NCBI RefSeq assembly: GCF_024713945.1
Contig: NC_134685.1
Coordinates: 2,537,001-2,601,000, forward strand
From: Dermatophagoides farinae
Taxonomy: Eukaryota > Arthropoda > Arachnida > Sarcoptiformes > Pyroglyphidae
Direction: 5' to 3'
Length of the DNA stretch: 64,000 nucleotides
Shown: in pieces, positions 23,713-36,877 of the stretch
Position numbering within the stretch: the stretch's first letter is position 1
Layout: each line of letters begins with the position of its first letter
The notes under the pieces: generated by a model
The model's input: the letters and a program-made list of their open reading frames with translations, nothing else
Database searches by the model: none
Told to the model about the DNA's origin: nothing
Position numbers and translations under genes: made by a program

Positions 23713-24567
23713 ATGGTAAGTTTTTTATTCTTACCACCATTAAATTATCTTCTTTTTATTTCTCATTTATAGTCAAAATCGAAAAAAACAACACAAGAAG
23801 AAAAACAAAAACGTTTGTTGGAATTTTTCCATGAAAAAGTAAGCTAAATTTCAATTTATATATCAAAACCGTTCTTTTTGTCATTCTTTTTTTTACCGGA
23901 TTTTTATATAGAAAAATGTTTTCGTTCTCAAAGAATTGGAAAAAATTGCATCCAAAGAAAAAGGAATTCCAGCACAAACCATCAAAGATGTATTGAATTC
24001 ATTAGTCGATGATGATTTAGTCGATACGGACAAGATTGGTACATCAACCTATTTTTGGTCATTCCCTGGTAAAACATATCAAAAGGTAACACCAAAAAAA
24101 AATTTGAAGAAAAACAAGGATTAAATTTAATACAACGAATGTTTATCTAATAGAAATTAGCCGAATGTAGAAAACTAGAACAATCGATCATTGTTCTACA
24201 AGAACAATCAAAAAAACTGGATGATGAATTGTCGACATTTATTAGCCACACCAATAATGATGATGATAACAACAAACAAGTGGATGAGAATAAACTTCGT
24301 GCTGAAATACAAGAAAATCTAATGAAATTAGAGCAAGAAAAACAACAATTACAAAAAGAATTGGTCCGATTCCAGAATTATGATCCAGCCAATGTTGAAC
24401 AATTGGAAAATGAATGCCAAATAGCACGAACGGCTATTGAACGTTGGACTGATAATATTTTCCAATTACGTACATGGTCTAAAAATCGATTTCAAATTGA
24501 TTCATCCGATGTTGATAAAGGATTTGGTATTCCGAATAATTTCGATTATTATAATGATGATGAATAA
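23713..24567 (+). CDS. MND1: Meiotic nuclear division protein 1
   Basis: Partner of HOP2; the dimer stimulates DMC1/RAD51 strand exchange in meiosis. Four exons: 23713-23715 (the start codon alone, donor GTAAGT), 23773-23838, 23912-24085 and 24154-24567, giving 218 residues against 205 in human. The one-codon first exon fits because exon 2 has no in-frame ATG and the product then begins [12 protein letters not shown], as in the family. The winged-helix region shows [39 protein letters not shown] and YFWSFPGK. A coiled coil follows ([13 protein letters not shown]), interrupted by an N/D-rich insert. The C terminus has the family signature [20 protein letters not shown] and ends [11 protein letters not shown]. 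Confidence 0.96.
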
Positions 24568-27500
24568 TTTATTATATCGAATTGTTGGCGAAAATTAAGC
24601 CATCAAGAAATTCCGTCTTATCCTCCATCCGTTTAAAAAAATTATTTCACATATATAATAACCGGATCCATCGTAAAAGTGTCATGTGTAAATAAGTTTT
24701 TTTTACAACAAATTTCATACACTTGTTGTGTGGTCTCCATCATCATCATCATCATCATCAACAACAACAACATAAACAACAACAACAATGGTACCATATC
24801 CTGGTCTGGAACACAAATTGTTGGACATCCCATTCAAATATTGATGTGCAGAACAACAACAACAACAACAAAAATAATGTTATTACAATGACCACCAACC
24901 AATTACTCAACCAGAAATTACTTTCACTCTTATGGGTGGGCTGTTTTTTTTTCTCTTCAACCAATGGGCGTTTCCATTTGTTTTTGCTCTGGTTAATATC
25001 ATCATCATCATCATCTCATTTATTGTAGGTGGTATGTATTGTATGTTTTTTTTTGTTTCATTAATTTGTAAATTTCATTTTTTTTTCTTCATTATTCAAT
25101 AGGGCCATGCCTATAGGATATTAGCAACATTATTTGAATATTCAACATTTTTTTTCAAGAAACAAAAACAACAACAACAACAACAACATTCCATACAATG
25201 CCATGTTTGTTTAAAAAAAAAAATTTACATATCCAAAAAAAAAAATGTTTGTTTGTTTGTTTGTCTGGTTTGGTTGAGATGGCAATTGTTGTTGTTGTTG
25301 TATTGATAGTCATGATTTAATTTGAAATATATCGTATATACCAAACAAACACAGAGACATACACACACCTTTACTTGTCATGTTTTGTCCGGTTTTTTTT
25401 TGTTCTCTTGTTTATGTCCATGTTGTTGTTGTTTTCGTTTGTTTTTAATTAAAAGTAAAAAAAAAACAATTGAAAAATGGCTATAATATCGATTTATTTA
25501 TACTACCTACATAGACACAACCTGTTGATCATGATCAAAGAGAAAAAAAAACTTGTGATATGGATCATAAAATTTCTATATATACTTTTGAATGTTTCAT
25601 GTGTGAAACAAGCAAGCAAACAAGCAAAAAAAAGAGCAGAATAGAATCCATGAGAATCGATCGATTGTATAAAATTTTTTCATTTTTACGATGATGATGA
25701 TGATTGTCAATTAAAAAAAAACGTACCTCTCTCTCTTCCATTACATAAGAACATGAAAAATTTTAAATTGAATCCAAAGAAAGAAAAAATCATCATCATC
25801 ATCATCATTTTAGGTGAAATGAATTAATAATAATAATTGAAAAAAAATCAATCGATTGGTTGATTGATTTTAGGTGAAAGAAAGAATTTTTTAAAGTTTT
25901 TTGTTGTTGTTGTTGTTGTTGAATGAGAAAAAAAAATTCATCGATGCGTTAAAATGTTCTATATATAATTGATTGATGACGAATAAAACAAAAAAAAACA
26001 AAAGAAACGTGATTGAAGAAAGAATTAAATTTCCAAAATGATGATGAGATTCGATTCGTTTTTTTTTTTGTTTTTGTTTTGTTTTTTTGTTTCACATCAA
26101 AACAACAATGGACAACAACAATTTTTGTTTGTAACTAAAAATAATTCACATCATCATCATTATATCTGGATCAATTCGGTTATTCTCAGCTGTTTTTTTT
26201 TTTTTGATTGTTTCGTTTTTTTTAAACAAACAGTTATGACGAGAAATGAGAATTCTCTTCTGTATTACTGTGTTGCGAGAAAAAAAAGAAAAGCGACATC
26301 GTTCGTTTGTTTTTTTCCTAAATTAAAAGTCCTTAATTAACAAAAAAAAAATATGATCATCATCATCATAATGCTTACCTGTTTGTGTTTTAATCAAAAA
26401 CTTTGTTGTTGTTGCCGTTGTTGTTGTTGTTAGTGTTTCAGAACAAAAAAAAATCTTGGAACACAGCAACAACAACAATTATGACGATGATTTTTGTCCA
26501 TTTTTCATTCTAATTATCATCAACAACAACACAACAACAACAACAACAACAAAAGTTGAAATAATTATCTTTTTTTTCTACATTTGGATAATAATAATCA
26601 TCATTCACATATATTATACCATTGTTGTTGTTTTGGACGATATATTACCATCATCATCATCATAATCGTCATTGTTTTTTTTTCTACAGGATCTCATGAT
26701 GATGATGATGATGCAATAATTCAACCGGAACCATTCATGAATTTAAACAAAATCAAGATAATCAAAGTCAACAGAAGAGAAAAAAAACTTTCAATTTCTA
26801 ATCATTCGAAATCTATTGATGTGTGTGTGTGCGCCATTGTGAGTAGAAATAGATTCGAATTTGTAAATGAATCATTTCTGTTATGTTCTCTTCTGTTTTA
26901 TTTTTGCATTTGTCATCATCATCATTATTGAATGTCAACATTGAAAATTTCGATATCGAAAGACAAAAAAAAAATTCAGAACTTGAAAATCACCATCTTC
27001 TTGTTGTTGTTGTTGTTGTTGTTGTCGTTTTCGTTGTTTATAGGGATGACAATCCGAAAAAAAAGTAATAAATTCGAATCGCATGAATGATCATCATCAT
27101 CATCTCCTCTTCTTCATTTCACCTTTGTTCCACTTGGTTCCACTGTGGTAAATTTTCTGTTCGGTTTTTTTTTCATTCCTTAATCATTGTCATGAAATGA
27201 ATGTCATGTCATGTCTTATCGCATCATCACATGTCACCTGTTGAATGTCATCGTTTTTCATTTTATTTTTCATAAAATATTCGGTTCTGTTTATTAATGA
27301 CTATGATGATGAATTCAATGTCCTTGATTATAATGTCACTAATGTCATCATCATCATCATCAACATTCAACCGAATACGTTTGACATCTGTTGTGTTCAC
27401 TACTACCACTGTAGGGGTGGGGGGTTTTTTTTGGCTTTCAATTTTGTTTTTTCTTCATTTTCCAAAGTCCATATGTCGCCAAAAATATACTGTATTTCTG

Positions 27501-28095
27501 CTATTTGATTCAAAAATCGGTAGGTAGCAAGCGCGTGTTAGTTTGTGTGTGTGTGTGTGTATGTGCACGTGCTACTTCAAATTCAAATTTATTCAATTTT
27601 TTTTTCTTCATCACTAGCTTCTTGTTGTCATGTTGGATGGATGTTCTGTGTAGGCAAAGAAGAAACATCTTTTTTTTTCGTTTGATAATCTCCCGTTTTT
27701 TTTTTTGTTTGATAAATGAATTAACAATAACAGCGAAAAAAAAATTATGCAGATGCACCCGCACACCTGGAATTACACACCATCAATACAATCCATGCAA
27801 CAGCCACCATCATCATCATCACCGAAGTTTGGTTTTTTTCATCATCATCATCTTAGGATCGGCTAATCTGTTGCTGCTGCTTCTGCTGCTGGTGCTAGCA
27901 AATTTTTTTTTTGTTGTTCCAGATGCTCCATTATTTATCCATATTGATCAACACCTGGCTTTGTCGTTTTTTTATTTATTTATTTATTCATCCACTTATG
28001 ATGACGATTATGATGATGATATGGCAACCATAATACGCGTGCTGATTTTTTTTTGGATCAATCTTGGCAAGGTGGTTGGTAACCGATAATAATGC

Positions 28096-28115
28096 CACGT
28101 GCCATTTGGCACGTG
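28096..28115. promoter_or_regulatory. Two CACGTG E-boxes in a perfect inverted repeat
   Basis: CACGTGCCA, a two-base TT spacer and TGGCACGTG form 9-bp inverted arms, each holding a canonical E-box for bHLH factors (Myc/Max, Clock/Cycle and related). GC-rich symmetry stands out in this AT-rich interval. A further CACGTG lies about 530 bases upstream in the sequence gtgcacgtgctac. No gene target can be assigned. Confidence 0.4.
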
Positions 28116-29052
28116 TATGTTGTGTGTATGTGCGTGTATTTTATGTACATCTGCACATTTGTAACCATCGTCATCATCATGATCAATTGTCATATATCGA
28201 ACCATATGGTCCAGATGACTTGATGTTGATGATGATGATGACTATGAGACCGGCGGTGGTGAAGATGATTGTACTAACCATGTACTTGGGCAAAGGTTTT
28301 TTTTTCTACGTTTCTTTTGTTTGTTTGTTCCAATACGTGTACAGGTCAAGGTGCAAAGTGGTATGAACGTGAGTGAACAATAAAATTTATTTCATGTCTA
28401 GCCAATAATAACAGTCATTTTCGTTTATGAAATGGAACAAACGAATAATTTTTATTTTTCTTTTCAATTTCAAATTTAAAAAGTTAAAAATTCATTCATC
28501 CATTGAATTTAGAGAATCAAACGGAAATGTGGCCACATGATGACACCTGTTGAATTTGAATTTTGTTTTTTTTCTTTAATTTTTGGCGACAAATAAACGA
28601 AAAAAAAAATCAGAACATTAATTTCCAAATTGACGGATGGGCGATACCAAGAATTGTTTTTTTTCATCATTTGAATTCCATCAACAACAACAACAACGAC
28701 GACGACGACAATAACTCAACCGGATCGGAATTTCATGTTTATCATCATGTTTTTGATCTGTTCCGTTTCCTGTTTGTTTTTTTGTTTTTTTTTTTTGGAA
28801 ATTAAAATTTCAAATTTAAAGAGACAAACACATCATTACTATCCAGTCAGTCAGTCAGTCAGTCATTTGTTGATTCTATTTCAATTTTGGTGGTTATACA
28901 TTGAAAGATGGGGAAAAAAACTAACCTCTGGATGTGGGGGAGACAGTTTTTTTTACGATCTAATTTTTGTCTTTTTTTTTATTCTTAGCGACGACAAATA
29001 ACAATTTCGATTGGAATGGAATGGATGATAATTACGAATGATGATGATGATG

Positions 29053-29088
29053 ATGATGATGGTGCACATTTCCGTGCACCATCATCAT
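29053..29088. repeat. 15-bp perfect hairpin with 6-base loop
   Basis: The left arm ends GATGGTGCAC and the right arm begins GTGCACCATC, around the loop ATTTCC. Pairing runs 15 uninterrupted base pairs and extends into flanking ATG/CAT triplets. It could extrude as a cruciform or fold in RNA, but part of the stem comes from simple repeats. Confidence 0.6.
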
Positions 29089-29569
29089 TGTTATTGCAGT
29101 AAAAAAAAAAAATTTTCTGGCTATTTGGCCATTCCATTCGGGCATCCATGCATGCATGTTGTTGTTGTTGTTGTTGTTGTTTTGGTTTTTTTTTCACAAG
29201 ATATGCATTTAGTATTTACGTATATTATGACCAATCGGTATGGCTTATTGTTATATCACTGAATTGATGATGATGATGATGATGATTATAATAACCAGAA
29301 GTATGGAGAGAAAAAATCGATACGCACCGTTGACCATCATTATTTCTTTTTTTTTTATTTTTACTTCATCATCATCTTTTTTTTACCATTCCTGACCAAA
29401 TGGCCACTTTAAATCTTTCTTGCACTTTGTGTGTGTGTGTGTGTGTGTTTTTTTTGGGTCTCCGTTTTTGGGGTTGTATATATGCTTGTGATTTTTGTTT
29501 TTGAAAATTTTTTTTTCTCTTCATTCGTTCATTTTACGTTTTTTTTTTATTATTTTTATTTCGTTGCCT

Positions 29570-29652
29570 GTTGTTGTTGTTGTTGTTGTTGTTGTTTTTC
29601 ATAGTTTTTCCGTCGTATATAAAGAATTCAACAACAACAACAACAACAACAA
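29570..29652. repeat. Inverted GTT / CAA triplet arrays
   Basis: A (GTT)9 array at 29570-29597 is followed, 31 bases later, by a (CAA)8 array at 29629-29652. The arrays are complementary, so the segment could form a hairpin of about 24 bp. Confidence 0.7.
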
Positions 29653-31580
29653 TAAGGTCAAAGGCCATAGTATATTGATGACTGAATGGTGAAAAAAAAT
29701 TTTTTTCGTCGTTCGTCGTTCGTTTATTTTTTTGTACCATATGACCATATGGACGATGATTGCTGGCTGGCTGGCTAGCTGACTGGCTATCTGGCTATAG
29801 CTTGGCCATTCATTCAGATATATCGATATATAGTGGACTTTTAAATTTTTTTTTCTTCTCTCTCTCTCCATTCTCCATTTTATCAGTAAAAAAAAACATG
29901 TGCTTTCAAGTGGTTAGCATTCAGACACACACAGACATTTTTTTTTAGCTTTTCCAGTGTGTGTGTGTGTGTGAGGGTGGTGTGACCACATGGTCTCATT
30001 TTTTTTCATTCATTCATTCATTTTTTTCTTGTTGATTTTTTACTGTCAACCAAAAGCGAGAGAAAGAGAGAGAATTGTGAATTCCACAATGTCACAAATA
30101 TGTTTTATTTCTTAATGTTGCCTGTCTGTTTGTCGTCATTTCCGTTGTAAAGAGAAAACAAAAAAATTCATTAAAATCATTGGCTCTGTATCAGTGTATG
30201 TGTATGTTCCACTATCGATTCTATCGATTGTTTCCAAAACGATTGTAGTGGAAGTAAAAATATTACATAATTTTAATGGGTGGACAAAAAAAAAATTCAA
30301 TCCATGGACGATTGATTTGTTCATTTTCATTTTGTATTTTAGATTGGTTTGTTTTACTTTCAAAGTATTTGTGTGTGTGTGTGTGTGTGAAAATTCCAAC
30401 AGTGTTAAATCCACTTGAAACGCCCGACATTTTGGTTACACGTTGTCCATTTTTTTTTTTTTTTTTAACAAAAACGAGAAAAAAAAGAAAGAAAGAAAAA
30501 ATTTAATGAATGAACGTAAATTTTTTTTTTTAAATCCCACGATCATTTCCATCATTAGTTTCCGTTCTAACGGCCACCATCACCACCACCATCAACACCA
30601 GTTGCATTGACCATTGGTCACTTACTACCACTACTAGTAGCACTAGTATACTACACTAATGAAATCCATACGAATTTCCGTAAACTTTTTTTTGGGGTTT
30701 CTCAGCCTAGTTATAGTGGAGATAAATAGTGTGCTACTGCATTGTTTGTTGGAACAACAACAACAACGACAACGACAACAAATCAAATCGAAATTTGAGA
30801 AAAAAAAAATTTCACAGGTGACACACAGGTTTTTTAAAACACACACACATACACACATTTGATTATGATTCATTTTTTTTTCTCCGTTTGTTTCAGTTTT
30901 TTTGAGCCACGACAACAACAACAACAACAACAACAAAAAGCAATCGATGTCCTCGTTTCTTGTTTCATTCAATTTTTTTTTCTACATTTTCATCTTAAAG
31001 ACGTCTCAAATGGTCGAAAACTGTAGACTGTAGAGGCCAAAAGAAAGAAAAAAAAAAGACCCAGAGTAAAAAGAAAGTAAAAAAAAAAGCCAGGTGATTC
31101 ACACTGACATCAAATGGAAAAAAAAAATTTTTTTTTTGTAAAGAAAACTAGTGCAACCGGACGTGTGTGTGTGTGTGTGTGCGAGTGTATATCACCGACA
31201 ACGATGATCATCTGACCTTTGTGTATTTTTTTTTTTTTGTTCCATTCTCATTTTTTTTTACTGTGCATATATAGCCACACTATAGTGTACAGGTGACAGG
31301 TCGAATAAGCTCTCAGTAACAATCAACAACAACAACAACAATAATCAAAAGAAAATTGAAACGGAAATTCAAATCAAAATATGACCAGAGATTAAAAAAA
31401 AAAACAACCGATCCACCAATCCATAGACCACACAATGACCGGAATTATCCAATGGCCAAATTTATCCAATCCAAAATGGATCTGTTTCCGTTTTAAGTTT
31501 TTTGGAAATGTGAATTTTTTTTTATTTTTTTTTCACCAAACACATCAAACAGATCACAACAACTGAATTCTTTCTTTCTT

Positions 31581-31640
31581 GTTGTTGTTGTTGTTGTTGT
31601 TGTCCACCATAAAAATCATTATCAACAACAACAACAACAA
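31581..31640. repeat. Second inverted GTT / CAA triplet pair
   Basis: A GTT array at 31581-31603 is followed after 19 bases by a CAA array at 31623-31640. It has the same orientation and design as the pair near 29.6 kb. Confidence 0.7.
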
Positions 31641-33446
31641 CCGGCTTTCGAGGATGTGTAAAAACAAAAAACAAAAAAAAATATACAGGATTTATTCGCA
31701 TTTTAAAATCCATTTAGATAATCATCATCTATGATTAATCAACCAAGTGGATGATGATGATGATGATGATGATAAGAACCTGCCCATTTAAATTGGTTAA
31801 AGTGAATGAATGAAAATTTCAATTCCGGTTTTTTTCTTAAAATTCGAAGTTACACCGTACTAGTAGTATAGTTCTTGCCAAAAAACTGGCTTTTTTTTTG
31901 CTCTTTGTAACATACACACACACACACACACGCACACATTTTGATGATCCATTTTGACCATTCATAACAAACAACGACAGCAACAGCAGCAGCAGCAGGA
32001 TTGGCGGACATCCATCCATTATTATTATTGTTGTTGTTGTTGCCATTACCACTTCCATTGCCATGAATGAATGAATCTCTCTCTCTATTTCTCTGTGTTG
32101 CTTTTTATCTGAAGCTAGTTTTTTTTTCTTGCTTGTTGATCTGATGTTGATGTTGATGTTGATGATGGATCCAGCCTAAAAAGGCCCGTTTCTCTCTCTC
32201 TGTATGGTGTGCATTTTTAGCCATATTCATTCATTCATTCAATCAAACTTTTGTATGTTTTCATTTTGCGTGTTTTGTGATCATCATCATCATCATCATG
32301 CACAATACACACACACACACACACACACATGGATGATGTGTGAGGCGATTGAATTGTGAACCATTAGTTCCATAAGTTTTTTTTTATTATTGTGTATGTG
32401 TCTGTATAATTTCGAGTTCAGTTACCGATTCGACTTTGTCGGAATAAGTTTATCGTTTATGTGTGTGTGTGTGTCTTTCGTTTCGGTGGGTTTGAAGAAA
32501 AATATCGTGTGGATGATCATCTTTTTTTTTGTTCTGGATTATTTAATTCCACCGATTCAATTTCAATTTTAATTTAATTTGAAAATTTAAATCAGGAAAA
32601 ACTATTGGTCTATTTTCATCCATGTGTGTACGTGTGTTGTGAAATTGAAATGCGCATTCTCAATTCGAATGGTTATGGTTTTTGTTTTTCTTGAAAATTC
32701 GAATCCAATGTCCTGCCACATATATTTCATTAGTTGTCGATCATCATCATCATTATTATTCACCAAGGCAACTGATTAATCCACATCCATTTGTTTTGTT
32801 AAAAATTTTCAGTGTGTGTGTTTGTGTGAATTATAATTATCCAAAATAAATGAATAATGATCCTGTCGTCACCATCGAAACCAGTAATTGTCCAACAACG
32901 ATTCTATAATCAACAATCGAAACATCAAAATTTATTTCTCCTACTTTTGATCATCATTGACGACTGTTCGACGTGATAAATAAATCAAACAATCAACTTT
33001 TTTTGCGATCAATGTCTACGACAAATTTTCGTTTTTTGTTGTTAGAATAGGTAAGCAAAACTAATGATGATTGTATTCCGGTATTGACCATTATCATTGA
33101 TGATGATGAAATGATTTAATGGATTTTGTTTTTTTTCTTTAAAATTCGATTATATCATCGAATCTTTTTTTTTTTGTTGTTGTTGTTGTCTCAAAACTCA
33201 GTCATGGCCATGACTTTATTTATTTATTATTATTATTATTATATTGACAAACACATATTAATCGATCAATCAACCAATCAATCAATGGAACGAGGAAAAA
33301 AAATTTCGATATATATTGCCCTAAAGATAAATAGGAAGAAGAAGAAGAAAAAAAAAGTTGTCAATACATTATTATCATCAACATTTGATCTGAAGGCCAT
33401 TATATAATAAGTTTAAAAAATCTATTTCGACATTAACCAGCTATTA

Positions 33447-33477
<31 letters not shown>

Positions 33478-36400
33478 TGACAAGTTCATTTCCTCTCTTC
33501 ATGAAAAAGACACATTCGATTCGATTCGATTTGATTCGATTTTGTTGTTTTGGATTCATTTCACTGTTGTTGTTGTTGTTGTTCTGCTGTGTTTATGTTT
33601 TGATCTTAATTTTCTAAATGCCAAATTTTTTTTTTCTTTCTTCGAAACAATTTTTCAAAATAAAACTTCAAACACACACGCACACGCACTTACATAAACA
33701 GTGAAATTCAGATTCAGTGCAAAAAAGAAAAATCTGGTCTCTCTCTCGCTCTTATATAATGTGAATATTGTTTCCTTTTGGTTGATGACAGATTCTTGTT
33801 ATTCTTGTCTACTTGTGAAACAAATATTTATATATATAAATATCCATCATTCATTGATGGTGGTCGGTTAAAAAAATTTTTTTTTCAAATTTCATAACAC
33901 AAACACACACACATACACACAATAATCTCTATAAATAGGCAACAGATGGATTTTTGTTGTTGTTGTTGTTTGAAAAAAAAATTAAGCCCTCATCAACAAC
34001 AACAAAAATCCTACAATGTAAACAGAAGAAGATGATGATGATGAAAAAAAAATCGTAAATCTAATTTGATTCACGTTCCATCATTGCATCATCATCATCA
34101 ACCAAATTTTACAAGATGAGAAAATAATGCTCCATTGTGGATTGAATTGTGCAAAAAATAGACACACCATTATGGCCACCACCATCACCACCACCACCAC
34201 ATGATGCCTGCCTGTTTATTCCTGAATATCTTCTTATATCTAAATTTAACCAATCACACACACATACACACAAACAAATCCACACATTTAAAAGTCATCC
34301 GATTTATCATTATATAATAATAATAATGATAATAAAACATATGATGATGATGATGATGGCCACAGCCCCGTTAAAAAAATTTTTTTTTTTATATTCCCGG
34401 TTTCTGTGTAAAAAGGTTCGGTTTTTTTTTAAAAATTTTTCTCTGAGTGGTGGCCACACCCATCATATAAATGTTGATGATGATGATGATGATCTTGATA
34501 TGATTGGCAAAAAATTTCAAAAATTCATTCCATCACACACACACACACCTTTGATTTGTTGTTGTTCATCATGTATATCAGTGTTTATCATTCATATGAG
34601 ATAAAAAAAAGTACAATTGTGAAATGTACAAAACAATGGCTAGATATAACAAGATTTGATCAATCTTAAAGATATCAATCTTAATCTTAATCTTCTTTTT
34701 TTTCTGTTGGATATTTTGGTGTGTGTGTGTGCTGTGATCATATTTTATTCTTTAAAAACTTTTCACCATTCATTATCGATTGATTAATTAATTAAGATTA
34801 AGATTAACAACAACAAAAAAATGAAAATTACCATCCACATTTCCAATCCATTGATCATTACAAATCGATATCATTATTGTATTTGATCGACATAAAATGC
34901 CAATGAACCCTGATTGATCATCATCATCATTATTGATTATCCATAAAAAAAACCAAATTTTTAATTCTCATTTCTAGCATTCTGTGTGTGTGTGTCCAAA
35001 TTGTCGTTCTATAATATGGACAATGTACATTCATGAATTCAAAAAAAAAAAAAAATAAAAAAATTTACGACCATTTCATTCACATATATATAGTCTAGAC
35101 TTTTTATTCATTCATTCATTTTATTCATTCACATTGAATGTGACATTTCATTTTTTTTGGTTGTCAATTTGACAAATTTTTCTTTTTTCTTCTTCACTTG
35201 ATGTGTGTGTGTGTGTAGTTTACTTTTGATTAACAAACAAACAAACAAAAAACTTTTTCACTTTACTTACTTACTCTCCATCTCTGTTTCTTTACTATTA
35301 CGAATCCATCAAAAATAATCTATTTATCGGTTATCTACACATATATCTCACATTTTCAAAAAAAATTTTTTTTTTAAGTGTGTCGGCTTTCACAGACAAC
35401 GTATACACGCGAATGTCACACGGATTTTCTTCTTTATTTTTTTTTTAATTTTTTTTTATCATATCGATGCAAATATCAACCAAGAGAAAAAAAAATTGAT
35501 GGCAATGATCGTCATTTTTTTTCGCCATTCATTCATTCATATGTCACTATTTAGGACATTTATTTGAATGGTGGTTTGAGTGGAAAAAGCCATTTATATA
35601 AAATGAAAAAGATTAGCACCGAAATAAAGATGCTACTTGAATGAATTTTTTTTTTTGCTGTTGTTGTTGTTGTTGTTGATTGTCAAATCTATTCATCTAT
35701 GAATGAATTGAATGTGAATCGGTGAATGAAAGATTTTGAAAAATTTTCTTTTTGACCGAAACCAATAGCTATCTAGACAGCAGCAACAACATAGGTCAAC
35801 ACATTTGAAATGGCCACAATTCATTTATACGAATTAATTTTTTTTGTTGTTGTTGTTCCACCACCAATTTAGTTCAATATTGCACAATCATCATCATCAT
35901 GGTTGAATGTCATCATGTTTTTTTTTGTCATTTTAATTTGTATATGATGATGATATAGAGCTGACATTTACATTCAGTGTGTGTGTGTGTGGTGGAGATT
36001 TTTTTTTCATAATTAATATCCATCTATTAATCAAAGAGAATCTCATGCATTCGAAAAAAAATGCATGTGCATTATGAACAAAAGGTCAACAACAACAACA
36101 ACTAAATATGAAAAGGTGAAAGTCAAAAACCATCACCACTACCCACCACCATCAATCCACATATACGGAATTTTTTTTCAATTCAATTCTCGTAATACAC
36201 ACACACACAACATCCTTTATTTTTTTTTGCCATCATCATCATCATCATCATCATCGTCATAATCGTAATGGGTAGTATACACCTTCATTCCACAATGATG
36301 CTTGTTCATAACTTTCAACAACAACAACAACAACAATTGTCGAAAAAAAATGTTGTTCATCATCATCATCATCATAAATTTATTCCAGGTTATATGGCCA

Positions 36401-36846
36401 CCATCGTCATCATCACTTGATGTGATCATTGACATGACAGGATACATATTCAAACCTACCCATTTGGTTGGTTGATTTATCAAGTAAAGTAAAAAAAAAA
36501 AAAAAATATGATGCACTTGAACATTATTTTGTGGTTTGTGATGTGTGTGTGTGTGGGATATGCTATGATGGCCATAAATAATAACTACAAACCAACCAAA
36601 CCAAACCAACCAACCAGCCAACCAATGGATGATGATGATGCAAGAAAAAAAAATATCAAGAGCATCACATAGGTCACAGGGTTAGGTCATTATTAACAAC
36701 GATAACAATAGATTTATATCTCATATTTGTGTGTGTGTGTGTGTGTATGTATGTTGGGAGATATAGATAAACGGTGCAATGATTTTTGATTGATGATGAA
36801 TACATGAGAGATAAAGTGTGTGTGTGAGTGAGGGTGGTTGATTCAA

Positions 36847-36877
<31 letters not shown>

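Noticed and set aside
27505-28089. 194-residue plus-strand frame between MND1 and the Kekkon-like gene
   Set aside because: Longest frame in the 16 kb block, but rich in F, H and L runs from T tracts and CAT triplets, with no family-like motif.
34149-34604. 151-residue plus-strand frame
   Set aside because: It alternates TH, HH, M and D runs generated by CA and ATG repeats; no start or splice context supports it.
36241-36262. CAT arrays as possible CRISPR or satellite units
   Set aside because: They are plain trinucleotide microsatellites without spacers or higher-order units.
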